This document shows positions 48,401-62,100 of a DNA stretch of 64,000 bases, one piece after another. The DNA is taken from NCBI GenBank assembly GCA_000310025.1, contig FN649728.1, forward strand, positions 4,485,976 to 4,549,975, given 5' to 3'. The translations under genes were made by a program, and so were the position numbers. Within the stretch, counting starts at the first letter, position 1. The number at the start of each line of letters is the position of its first letter. The stretch comes from Ectocarpus siliculosus (lineage: Eukaryota > Sar > Phaeophyceae > Ectocarpales > Ectocarpaceae). The notes under the pieces were generated by a model. The model was not told where the DNA came from. It saw only the letters and a list, made by a program, of their open reading frames with translations, and ran no database searches.

Positions 48401-50753
48401 GATGCACACGTAGCCCTTTCGATGCTCGTTTTCGGGAGCTGTTTACTTTGCCAATTGAAAGCCAAATCATGCCGAAAGGTAAGTTGCAGCGTTTTGGAAA
48501 CGAGTTGTGCACATGGGGCAAGAACAAACCCAGCGACAGCCCCTGGAGGGCGCGTGACGGGATATTTACACACACCCGTTCCATGCGTTGCAGTTTGCGT
48601 CCACCCCTAGCACAAACTTTGCTTGTACATCATGATCCGATGAGGGAGATGCACCAAAGACAAGGGCATCGAACACAGTGCAGTTCTAAGGTAAGGCAAA
48701 GGCACCGCCGCGATCTCGTGCTCGTAGCTTTCGCGAGCTGAGAGAAATCGGGTGCGGTCAACAATCTCCGGTCAACATTATTTTCTAGTTTTTTTTTTTA
48801 TCCCTCAGTTTCCGCACAGTTTCCGAATCAGAAACTACGGCTGCTGACGACGACGAATCGAATCGATTCTTCCGCGACAACATACCGTGAGCAATAGCGA
48901 GCCGCTAGCGCCCGCACTTTTAACACGAACCTCCAGTTTTTGCCGAGGGTGGCGTTCTTCAGAACTGGGGTTAGGCTGCAGATGGCCATAGTATAGGTCG
49001 TAGATTGGTTTCTAAATCACAAGTGGCGCTCAAGGCTCAAGTTCTTATGCTTCAGAACAACGTTGAGCATGAAGTTTTGAACCAATTTCTCAAGTGTGGT
49101 CGCAAACTGTAGCAAAAAAAAAACAAAAAAACATGGTAGATGTTTTCTGTAGGGTATTGGAAGTGCCACAGATCTCACAGCAAATATCTGTAAGGCATCG
49201 GAAATGCCACCGAACTCGTCTGTGACGTTCTGTGCGGAAAATGCCCGGAATAAGTGCCGCCGGTACACTTCTGTAAAGACAAGCAATTTGGTGTTTCATT
49301 CCCGGGGCCGGTCTGTCGCTCTCACCTTAGCCGGCAAGTCTTGTCCCCTCTGGAAGAGGATCACCAGGAGACCCCAGAACAGCTGCAACGAGTAGTTGTT
49401 GAACACCGAGCTTATCGCCTGCGATGACCGACAACGTGGCGCCGCGATCAGCCGCGCCACCCGACAAGGAGTGGACAAGAACGAAAAAACGAAAGACACG
49501 GAGCAAAAAACAAGTGCACGGCAAAACACGGACGGACGACGTGAAAACGCATATTGTGGCGGCCAACGTAGAAACGCCCAACGGAGAATAAGAGAGTGCC
49601 TCTCTCCATCTTGAACCGCACTGAGACCGAACGATTTTCATTGGCCAGCCGGTAAGCGCGGTTGACATCAACCGAAAGAAGCATACACTAACACACACAA
49701 GTCCTCGTGTGTTACGATTGGTGTGATTTGTTCGATGACCAGCCGGTCGTGCACAGCGCGGACGATGCAACATCGCCCAACTCCACACCGCACACGCGGG
49801 CGCGCGAACGCAACAAAGTGGTCACCTGAAGCAGCAAGGTGACAGTCCCGAGCACACCCCCGGCCTTCCGCCCGAAGGCGGACATGGCGATGCGGCCCCC
49901 GTCGAGGCTCCCGATCGGCATCAGGTTGAGCGCGTTCACGATTATCCCCGTCACGCCAACGATCGCCAGCGGGTGAACTGCACACGCACGCACACGCATT
50001 GGTAGCGATGTGCAGCAGCGGTAAAGCACGGACGACAAGACGCACCCCAACAGCGTGAGACAGGAAAGGGCAGACCGCAGCAGTGCATATGTGAATCGTT
50101 TTCAATCAAGTATTATCGTGAACTGCTACGAGACAGTCTCGGGAACCGAGAGCGAAGACGCTACTGTTGCGCGGGGTTGGGATACCGGCGGTCAAGCCCC
50201 TGGTCTGCATCAAGAGCTGATGCGGCGGGTAGAGGGCGGCGATAGGACGAGAAAACTATTCCTTCCTCCCTCCCCCCCTCTCTCGAACGAAAACTGGACC
50301 CCACCCCCCCACCCCCTCCGATCTCGTCGCGAATCGCCATGCCTCTCCCTCTGCCTGAACCCCCCACCCCCCCCCACCCCCCCCCATCCCCCCTCCTTCA
50401 CTTCCCACCACCCTCACTTGGAACAGTCGAGGCGACCGCCAGCCCCATGACGTTCGGCAGACCTATGGAGGTCATGATCCCCACGAGAAGAGAGCTGTGG
50501 AACAGACCCGCCGGCACGAGCGGGAACATCTCCAGCGCCTCCTGCTCACATCAGCACCAAAAAAAGTAACGAACAGGATCAAGAACAAGCAAACTTAATG
50601 TTGCAGAATAGCAAAGGGGGCGAGGAGAGTGTTTCGAAAAGGTGGTTCATGTGCGTCGCTCGATTAAGGGCGGCGTCATAAACGCCCTGCTCTAGCCCGG
50701 GAGCGATAACAAGAAAAACAACAAGAACTAACAAGAACAACAATAATGACAAC

Positions 50754-50787
<34 letters not shown>

Positions 50788-52967
50788 ACAACAACAATAA
50801 TGGGACTCCCCTTTAACGCAAAATAGTTGTACCAACAAAATAAAATAACACACGAGACACCGGAGAAAGCGGCGGAGGCATCCATCCTCTCTGTTCGCTC
50901 ACAGGAGTCGCCGACCCGGTCATCATGATGCCGACGACGAACACCGCCAAAGACACGAAAGTCCCCAACAAGGGCCCCGCCGATGCCACGTCGAAATAGT
51001 CCTTGCGGTTCTTCGGGAAGGACAGCAGAGGCGTGATCGCACCGAACAAACCAGTCTGCGAGGAGGCGTGGGCGGGCGGGGGGTACTCATGGTTTGCATG
51101 CCTTAGCGGTTAGACCATTGACCACGCGTCCTCAAGACCACGCGTCATCGAGAGGAAGGAGTGTTGTTCGTACAGGGTCGATCACCGATGGTCAATCGTT
51201 CCTTCTTACTTTGCCAAAGGTGGTCAAAAAATGTTTTCCCTGCCACATCTATCCTACCGATATCACGTGTGGGGGTGGGGGCACAGGGAAATCTTGACGC
51301 CAGTGGTCATACTGTTGCTGTGGTTTAGGCCCTCCCGGGTACTACAGACGGCCGCAACGCCAACAGCACGCACCGAAGCAGCAAGAACAAACGTTCCAAC
51401 CAAAACCAAAAGACGACAAACGACGTGCGTGATGGCGTTTCGTCGTGCCACCAATCTTACGTTGACGAGCAAGGACTTTCTTTCCCACAATACCGGGGGA
51501 GTGCACCCCCCCCCCGCCCCCCTCCTGACGCCCAACTTTGTAGAATGGCATTACTTTGAAAAACAACACCATACACGGGCGCGCCTCCGGAGTGGGCTCA
51601 TCAGACCATAGTCATCAAGGGGCGATGCAAGATGAAAGAAAAGCATGTCTTGGTGTGGAAATCAGCTGCCAGCTGTCATCAGTGACACTTTCCCAAGCTC
51701 GAACAGCTGCAGTTACACAGCTGACGCGTTGTTGACGCCAGGAGCCCAGCGAGAAACTCAAACGAACCTAAAAAGACAAAATCACAAATCTTCAATACAG
51801 TCTTACAAATCTGCAATACAGTATTTTCTAGCAGTACGAATTTCGTAAACTCGCCTGCAGGGACGGGATGAAAATCGGCGGTCCCATCTCGATGTCCTTG
51901 TTCCCCGCCATTACTCGGTGACCGATCTCGTGAATGAACTACGCTCACGTGCGTCCCGAGGCACAAGCAAAACGGCGGTACGCCAGCACGCAAATCATGG
52001 AAAAGACATTGTGATCGTTGTTGAAGAGTACAAAAAAAACACAATTGTATGTGCGCGTGTTCAATGCATAGCCATGTTGCTTGTTTGTTGAGGGAGACAT
52101 ACGAAACCAAGCACGACCCAAAACCGCAGCAGAAGCAAGCACGATGCTCCCACAAGGGGCTTCAGAGCTAGCCGAAGCTCGTACCGGAAGGAAGCAAAAC
52201 AAGACGACGAGAAGTAAGAACCTAGGGGGGGTAAAACGCCCCCCAAGATTTTACGAGACCCGACGAGCGTCAGGAAACGAGAGCTTCCAGGGCCGGCCAG
52301 ACGACCCCTTGCGGCAGAAGGGCTTGCACGAGAGTACTTGAATCCGTCGAATGGGACCATCAAGAGACGGCCGCTCCAACTCTCGGGGTCGAGGTTTTGG
52401 AGGGGGGGCAACAAGGTGTGGGCTAAGATTCGTGTAACCGTTCTTTCGTTGGATGACGGGGAGGAAGAACAACACTGTGGTTGTTCTCGAACGGGTCACA
52501 ATCGTCTTTCCGTGATTGAAGATATGCCTTTCAAAAAAAAAAAGTTACCTGCAAAGTCAGCACCCCCATCATGATCGGGAGGGCCATTCCCGCCACCGCG
52601 ACGTCACCCTCGTTGATCTGGGACAGGCCAAAACATGTTAATGCGGACAGACACGAGGGGGTCCATCAACAAATGATGAGTACGATAAATAACAAGAATG
52701 AGAAAAATAATAAAAGCGACTATTAAACGAGAAGCAGAAGGAGAGGGAGCGGTGACGCGCGACCAATCAGGGACGGGGTTGCAACCTCTATAAATCGTTG
52801 AGGTTCGCTTGGTGAAATGCTTGCGTACGTCTCGACGGCGACAAACCGTTGTCCGCCGTCATCGTTGATTTGGTGGGCCGTAGGTCAGTTGGGGCAAGAA
52901 ATAAAGGCGCTACTGTACACGTAGATTTGCAGCAACAACAACGCCAACACCAACACCAACAGACATG

Positions 52968-53003
<36 letters not shown>

Positions 53004-56000
53004 TCAAATCTCCCCTCTTCTCACACGCACCTTTTCGTAGAACTCCGGGCGGAGCGCGAAGTTTCCGATGCCGTAGGCGAAGGCGGTAAAGGCCGTGCCC
53101 ATGAAGGTGATCGCAGTCCCGCTGATGCTGATCACCTTCGACGTCTGCCCCGGCTTGGCCTCCTTGGAGATCAGCATCAACACAGGGTCCACCGGCTTGT
53201 CGCCCATCTGAACAGCCTGGTGGTCGGTCCATTCGAGACAAGCGAGGAAAAACGCGCAACAACGGAAATAAAAAAGGCTTAACAACACGCAGGTGAAAAG
53301 AATAAGAACCCCGGTGGGTGGGCGACAGGAAGGATTATCGACCCCGGAACACTCTGCCATTAACGATGGTCCACTCTGCACAAGCGTCGCTGCAGCCATC
53401 CAATACCCCGCTACCGAAAGGGGGGTTGGACCATCGTCGTTATCGTCCCGTGTCTAGGTCGCACGGACTTCGGCCTCTTTGTTAGATGGTGAACGAGATC
53501 TATTCACAACGTGAACCTTGCGCGCATCTGGAGAGCCTGTAAAAGTAAGAAGAACAATCAAACGCAAACTGAAAATACACAAACAAAAAATACCGGGAAC
53601 AAAGCCTCCGTTTCGGGAGGAAGGGTAGCATTGCAGGCTGGATCTGCATGCGCATAATCTACGTACGACCCAGTCTAGATCACGGCACGCCCGTCTAGGC
53701 GCATCATGTCAAGAAACATGGGAGCGAGTGGTCGAAAATCAAGCCCGTTGGCTTCGTCGACTGCTATGCATACAAGAAACAAATCCAATGAACTGGGGGA
53801 CTTCGTCCCGCTTGTGATCCGGGCTGATGCCTCCAGAAATCACACCGAAAGGAGCGAATGAAATGCCAACATCCAAACACAAACGTTTTTACGCGCGACC
53901 ACAACGTAAATAGAACCAGCAGCTGGCCTCCAGTATACATGAGACGACTACACACACACAGCCATGTGCTGCTTGTCACTCCCGTGGAAAAAGGAAAATT
54001 GGAAAAACAGGCGGGCACTGCACTGCACTGCACTGCACTGCACTGCACTGCACTGCACTGCACTGCACTGCACTGCACTGCACTGCACTGCACCTGTTCG
54101 GGCGTGAGCGGAGTGGGGTCTCCCATGAGGAAGAGCTGCACGCGGTCAGAGAGCCCGGGGATGGACTCGAGCTTCGCCGTCACCGCCTCGAACACCTGAA
54201 CAACAACAACAACAAAAAGGACCAAATAAAACAAAAAAAAAGAACGAACGAACGAAAAGAGAAATCAAAGAAAGGGACTTGGAGAAAACGATTCACGCGG
54301 GAAAAGCAATTTGGAATCGTGGCTTCTCGGCTCTGCCTGGGTATAGCTGGGCGTTTGCTCCATAGGTGGGCGTTGTTGTTCAGTTTTTTTTATTGTTTCG
54401 GGAATGATCAGTACCGCTGTGGAACAAGCAAAAAGAAAACGTGGCTGCTGTTATCAATCGAAAAAAAAAAAAAAGACAGCTACATAGACGGATGACTGAC
54501 TTTTGGGAGGATGACGCGAAGGGACAAGAGTCCGTGCTGTGCTGTGCCGTTGAACAGGCGGCAATTGCTCCAGCTTTTGCAAAAACACGAGAGGTTTTTC
54601 AGAGAGCTTCGGCGTCGTCATCTCTGCCCCGAAAGGCTCCAAGACTTACCTCTTGGTGAAACGATGCCCAACGTCTATTCGGGGCACCATCCTTCTTTAC
54701 GCCTTCCGAACACTGCTTTTTTTTTTTCGTGTTCGCGATGTATATATAGTTCGGCCCGCACAGCTGGATGCCCACGAGGCCCCGATACTGCTATCGATAC
54801 AACCAGGACGGCATGGCAGTGAGGGTCGTCGGCACTGTTGTAGCTCGGTGGTGACCATTACCCTGCTCTATCAGTGCCGTCCCGGTGTACTAACGGTATG
54901 CATACTACCGGAGCCTATAGGGAGGTCCCGGTTGAGCGAGGGCCGAAGCGTCGCCCTGCACAGGAGCAAAGTAGCGCTGTCTGTCTTTTCATTGTTTCAT
55001 TCTCTGCTCGAACTCCTCGTGTTTTTCTACCCCTTCGCTAACTCTGCGCCGTCGTTTTCAACTTTCATTCTGCTGGAACTCCTTGCATGTTTCCACCCCT
55101 TCACCAACGCCGTGGGGTCGTTGATTTCATTCTGCTCCAACTCCTCGTGTTTTTTCGCCCTTTCACCAACCCTGTACGCATTTCATTTCATCCTCCTCCA
55201 ACTCCTCATGTTTTTTCGCCCCTCCACAAATTCTGTACGCGTTTCCATTTAAGTCTGCTCGAACACCTCATGTTGTTTCGTCCCTTCACTCCTGACTCTG
55301 TGCAGTCTTTTCATTTCATTCTGCCCGAACTCCTCGTGATGTTCTGTCCCTCCACAACCTCTGTGCGGTTCTTTTCATTTCATTCTTCTCGAAATCCTGT
55401 TTCTTCTGCCCCTTCATTGACTCCGTCAGGTGTGTACGTTCTATTACAGCATATTTTCCTTGTGCTTTCCCCCCCCTTCACTCACCTCCTCGCTGCTCTT
55501 TCCCCTCATGTTGCCCCTGTAGAGTGCCGCAAAGGGAGACTTCTCCATCCCGGTGACGTAGAACGTTTTCATCCCCAGCACCTGCGCCGTTCAGGTGGCA
55601 TTCGTACGACCGATCGAGTGACTTCCCTTCAGTCGCAATAGCTCAAGATGGCTATGTTTATTTCTTTGTGTTGTTTCCAAAACAACATCAACCTACTTCT
55701 CTACTTCACATCAGATAAAAGACCCCCATTCCAGCAAGGGCTTCCATTCAAACGGTAGCACCACGTGCTTGGTTGAGTCTCATGTCGACCGGACGCGGAG
55801 CACTTTTACTTTGTGCCACTTACCCATCAAACAACCCAAAGAAAAAATGCGCGAAATAAAATCCACGGGAAACCCGGAGAGGGGCGGAGAGGGGCACAGT
55901 CTACAACACAAACACAGACATACGCCGGGTGTGGATTAAGCGTGGTACAGTTCGTCAAGGAGTAGCCCCGTACAACAACAACACGCTCAACCCACGCCGT

Positions 56001-59000
56001 ACTTGCACAGCAACAACAAACGTTCAAGCTAGATACCGAACGAAGCCTGGAAGCGCTGCCGTTTACATACGGTGAATAATACCAGCCCCCCCGCATGTAA
56101 ATAATGGCACGTCTGGTTTGGCACAACAAACGCAAAGGATGATGACTGGCTCATCCTCGTCAAACTCAGCCTGGGCCCGCGAAACTCGGCATATCGCTCC
56201 GTCCCGACATGGTAGGGATGCGACGCCAATGGTCTAACGGCTACGGCGTGAGTACACCCCCCATTTCTCTCGTTTCTGTCTTATCTAACCCTTCTCACGT
56301 CCGACTTGACGGTCTCGATGTCAGCCTCAAGTAGGGCCGGCGCCGATCCCACGAACTTGAGCAGCGACGTGGGTACCCAGAGCGGGAGAAACATCACGTT
56401 CATCGCGTCCGACAGCACCGTCGGGAGACCTTCCGCGGTGCTGGAGTAATCGTTTCATACATCAAAACACGAAAAAAAAAAAAAACGAAATAGCGAGAGA
56501 GAGAGCAAGGGAAACAAAGAGAGAGAGAGTGAGAGAGTGAGAGAGAGTAGAAGTGCAACGACCATGCATCTTGCTGCCATGCCCCGCCATGTTCACACGG
56601 CGACCGTTATCGTGACTACTGACTAGACGAGCCTTTTTCGTTGTAGTCTCTTCATATCCCTCTAGTCGTAGAGGTTTGACCAAGACCTTTAGAAACAACA
56701 CTATAAACGAGCACAAGAGGGGGTTCTGCGGTTGCTTCTCCCCCTCCCCCCCCCGCTGCCAGTCGCACACACCGCCAAGATCACACAGCAGCAGTCCACG
56801 GTTTTCTCGCCTTCTGCCTGGCCCCCACCCGCCCGCCACTACACAGCCAGAAAACAACCCCCATGACACTTCAAGACAGCTGTGTACAGGGCTCAAGTTT
56901 TTCAATCGTTGGTCAGCAGGTTTTGCAATTGCGCTGTCGATACTAACCCAAAGAAAGTAGACACGCCACAGGTCGAACGAGACCTCCTTAACTCCCTTCC
57001 AGGAGTTACGGCTGTTGTACTATTAAATAGTCCGACCCGACCACAGACGATCCAACGGTGACGCACCCTCACACGGCCGCCTCAAAACACCACAGCACAC
57101 CGCAATGGATGAGACAACAAGGGGTACGGAACGCGGACCTGTTTTTTCCTCCCGCGCCGCCCATCCCCGCGAGATTTCTGAGGTCCTGCATCTTGGAGGA
57201 CGGCAGAGCCTGCAGGTCGAGCATGTCCTCCACACTCCCCTCCTTCCCCTTGTTCGCCGACAGGTTGTCGGAGATCGTCCCGTAGGACGCGTTTTGGGCC
57301 TGTTTGGGTGGGGTGGGGGGGGATAGGGAGGGGTACTCATATTGACAGGTCGTTTGACCATTGACCTCGCATGCCGGGACGGAGCGATATGCCGGCTTTT
57401 CGCCGGCCCAGCCTACGTTTCACAAGGACAACAACAAGCTGGAAATTCTCCTTGTGTGTGTAGCCGGGGGATACATACCAAGCGGGGTCAGGGGGTACGC
57501 GGTTGGAGGCGGGAGGGGGGGGGGGAGAAGGAGGGTGCTCCATTTGAATGGCCGCTGCAAGACGGGGGCTCCGGTGCATAACAACATTTTCAGGTGGAGG
57601 ACGGGGGGCGAGGGGCCGCTTAAATCACCAAGCATCGTAGCAGACGGCTCTTCGGGTCGTCTTGAGTGTTAGCCGCCCATGCGACCTACTGAATGCGCGT
57701 GCTAAGGACCAACTGTTACGCCTTCACCATGCTGCCCAGGGCGGGACGAGGGTAAGGTGCTGTAGGAGGCGGAGAGATGGCAACCCTCCTAGACCGATGT
57801 TCAAAGCTCGACTGTTCCACAACCAACATGGTGCCAACACCAAAAGTGGTGGTTTAGGGCAACATCTCGTCGAGGGCTTCCCGTACGCGTATCGGGCTAT
57901 TCCCGCACCCCCGTGGTTGATGTCGAACACCCTGAGTAGGATGCAGCGCACCCTTCATGCGACCCGCCGAATACTTCACGGTGCTTCGCGCTTGGTGATG
58001 TGACAGCCTCCTCCGGTTAGAACCCGGAGTGCTCCGTCCCGGCTTTGCAGGCATGCGAGGTCAACGGTCTAACGACTACGGCATGCACGACTATGAGTAC
58101 CCCCCCCCCCCCTGGTTGTTGAGAAAATCGGGCTTCGGAAGTCGGTCTAGGGGGGGGGGCGACATCTCTCCGCCTCTTACGGTAGTCTGCCCTTTTCACC
58201 CCAAACCCGCGAGGAGTGGACGGGGTGTACCATACATGAAGCCGCGCATGCGTAGTCGCTAGACCATTGACCTCGAATCCCTACAAAGCCGGGACGGAGC
58301 AGGCCGGGTTCTCACCGGACCAGGCTCTCACATCACCAAGCGCGAGGCGCCTTGCGGGGGAGGGGGGTTAGAAAAAGCAAAGTACACGCTGAGACAAACA
58401 GGCACACACCTGGACTAGCGCTTGTGCCGCAGCCCGTGCCCTTGTGGCCTTCTCGATCTCCTCCGCCCTGTCCAAGATTTCCCTGGGGAGAAAAACGCGG
58501 AAACGAAAAAGTCGAGGCAGCACAACGAGATCCGAAACAAAAAAGGCGGGGGAGCGAAAGCGCAAACGAGATTATGGAACCGCATCACAACTCCAACGCA
58601 TACATACAAGAGTCGCAGAGAACCAAAAAAAAACGCCTCCGTCCATATTCCTGTCGCGTCTCTGCGAGAGGACTTCACCGCGACGTTCTTGAAAAGTCAA
58701 AGGGTGACTGGTGTGCCGGCTTATCTGCTTGCCAAACCTCCCCGTTGAACCTTGCGATCTTTCCCCGACGCGCCCAATAGACCGCAGCGAGCATGTCTTA
58801 CTTACATGGCCAGTCTTGAATGTATTTGCTTCCCCACCCCTGTCACCCTCACCCCCGCCTCTCCCAAAACAAAACGCGTAATTCCCCCCCCGCCAGCCGG
58901 CCTGCTGGCCCCGGTTATCAATCCCAACCCAACACGCATATAACGCTCTTGCTCACTTGATTCCCTTGGAAACCTTGAGCGCCTTCGCCTTGTCCACCCT

Positions 59001-59094
59001 GTCCACCGCCCGCATGACATCCTCGCTTAGCGACACCAGACTGTTCCTGTGAGACAAAGATCACCACACACATCGGTCGCCGAGGGGGAGCTGT

Positions 59095-59125
<31 letters not shown>

Positions 59126-62100
59126 TGTTATGGTCATCGCCGGATCGCCGGTACTACTAGTGGTTCGTGTTGGTGCCGTTTTGGTTTGACTACTCCTTCG
59201 AAGTATGTTTTAAGCTCTCTTTTCCTGCAGGTACTGGAGGGAGGTGTCATGCTCGGCCTCAGGCCTCCTGGGGGGGCGGGCGAGCGTACTGATGTTTTGC
59301 ATGCCTTATTTGCCGGTTACACCATTGACCACGCGTCCTGCAGAGGATGGAGCAATGTTCCCAGAGGACCGTGAACTCATTGTCAACCGTTCCTTCCTAC
59401 TTTGCCAATAGTGGGCCAAAAATATTTCCTATTCTGTCTTATCCTATCGGTATCACTTCCCGCCTGCTCAGTCCACTTACAATGCCCCACAATAGCAACG
59501 GAGGGGGGGTGAGAGAACTCTCTCTCTCTCTCTCTCTATCCGCTGGGGCACTCGAAAAAGTGGAAAACGTATGACTGCGAGTTATCGACACTGCTGTGAT
59601 GCTCGTCCGAGCTACCGTAAAAGCACGGGCGAATACACAGTGGTGAGATACTGATTCCTAAAGCTCCATGTGCCATACTTTCCGCAAGAGGGTGCGAAGT
59701 TCGGCCGACAGCCGCAAGGAAAGGCCAGCTCTCGACGGGATATTTCCCAGAAATTCCAGCGGTTTCAGCATTGGCAAGTTCTTGGTTGCGGGGCAATCGA
59801 GCATAATTGTATAGGCAAATTCGATCGCACATCTGCATTCGCCCGCAATTTCAAGGCACGTCACTTTTGTGTTTCTTTGCTTCACGCGCGCTGATACTCT
59901 GTTGTTCGAACTTCTTCGTTGTCCTCGCGTTAAAAGTACCCCTCTTACTTTAACGATACTTTTGTTCATTTTGCTTCACGCGCGCCCATACCTCTCTGGT
60001 GTACAAACGTCTTGGTTTGTCTTCGCGGTAAAGAAAAAATGTACTCTCACCGCCATCCAGCTCCTGCTATTTTCCGTGCCCTCCAAGCAAAACAGATCTT
60101 CCTTCAAAGGCCACAAGCTTACTCAGAATAAGCCCTATAGCGCACGGGCCAACTAAACCAAGAACAGAACCACAGAGAACGAACATTCCGTAACGCGTTG
60201 CCGTAAAAAAAAAGTTCGGCCTAGAAAAGTGCTTCGTATTGAATGTTCATGTACCGACCTTTCCTCCACATCCAGCGTCGTCTCCGCCACATCCGCCAAC
60301 CGCATGAACAAGTCGGCGTTCACCTGGCCGGATGGAGTGGGGGGGGGGGGGGGATTGGGGCTCGTTTCCATGCTTGACCCCATCAACACTCGCATCTATG
60401 GGTTAGGGTTGAAACGCGTCGAGGTTTCTAAGAACAAGAAACAGAAAAGACAGAACGTAGAGGGGGGCAGGGGGTACATGACCATGTGTTCGTGGAAAGC
60501 TAACATATCAAGGTACTGAGTGCGAACGTGGTGTTACGCGAAAGAATGTGCTTCTTTTGCGTCCGCTGTTCGTGTCCGACGCATCGTCCCCGAAGGCCTT
60601 CCCAACGCCCCGCAAGCGGTGCTTACCAAACGCTTGGTAAGTAGGCTGTTTCTCCGTAGACGATTGCGCCCAGTGTTCTTGTCGGTTTGGATTGGATTAA
60701 AAGACTGTACTCAGTACTTTGGTTTGGGTTGGATTATAAGACAGTACTGAAATTAGTATGGGACAAAATTGTCGTGGAATGATAAAAAAAATCACCTACG
60801 GATTAACAGCAGTCGTTGTACAAAAAACACGCCTATCATACGGAGCAGCAGCCGAACACTTGGGCTGTTTCTTGGTAACGCACGCACCTTCTTGATTTCC
60901 TTCTTCACCAACGCCGTTAGCTCCTCGTCCCGGCCGTTGAGCTCCCGCAGCTTCCCGATCAGCGCGTCTTGCTTCCCTTCCAACGCCTGGAGGTTTCAAC
61001 GGGGGCACCAACGCGCAGCACAACATCGAACATATGTTTTTTTTAAAAGTAGTTGACATAAACTTAACACGATCCGGCAACAACTGCTGTGCCTTTGCTC
61101 GTGGGTTTTGGTGGCTGCCCTCGCTGTTGCTTTCTCTATTGCTATTGCTGGCACAGGCGTGCCGGCGTCGCATGATTTTGCGAGACTATCTCTTGTGGTT
61201 ACGTTCGGCAGGACAGAGGGGGGGGGCGAGGAGGACTCCCGACACCTCAAGTGCGCCCTGCAACACCCGTAACCTTTGACAAGTCTGCACGTTACAGTCA
61301 AAGGCACGCATACCAGTGGTGGCAATGCGCAAGCCACTAGTAACAGAGCTAAGAGGGTAGCGACACAACCCGACAACCCATGTCACACAGGGACCTTCCG
61401 AGAAACAAAGAAAAACATGTGGCATGTTGGCGCCCATGACAGTACAGAAAAAAAAGGGTACGTCGACCAAAACATCACCATACGTACCTCCTTGTCTTGC
61501 AACTTCTCTGCCTGCAAGATCAGCTGCTCCTTTTCCACCTCCAGCCGAAGCTTTTCCGCCTGATAAAAATTTCAAATCAGAAACGAAAGAGTACACAAAA
61601 AACACAAATTAAGTTTTTCTTGCTGTGTTGCAAACGGCACGATCACAACACAGCAGTGCGCATGAGCATGGGTACCTTGTGACGACGGCCAGCGCTAGGG
61701 GCGGCTGCATTCGCCTGCAGTAGCAAGGGGGGTGTCCGCATCAACACCAACATCTACAGAGGGGCACAGCCGCAACAGAGGGGGCTGCCACTTCCTTCGG
61801 TGGGTCGATCGTTTTGCTGCTGACGGAAAAAAAAAGGCGTTTCGCTTCTAAAAAGGCGTTTTGCTTTTTTCACGCTGCTGGTCAGCTTTGTCGGCGGCAC
61901 CCATTAGCTCCATCCAGCAAAGTCTACACACCGCCCTCGGTTCACAGCAGTAGTCCAGCAACAGGTAGATGCGGCAGAATGCTTTCCAGGCCGACAACGG
62001 TGGTAACAGGCGCATGAATCCGTTATTTTACGGCCAGAGGAAACGTGACGCATGCGCCCTTGTCAAAGGTCAAAAAGTCATTGACGAAAGGATGGGGTGT

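Noticed and set aside
53858-54199. Plus-strand frame with ALHCT repeats
   Set aside because: Translation of the CACTG array plus the antisense of a protease exon.
54653-55641. Plus-strand frames with repeated LLELLVFF-type peptides
   Set aside because: They translate the ~65-bp minisatellite in a protease intron, on the strand opposite the gene.
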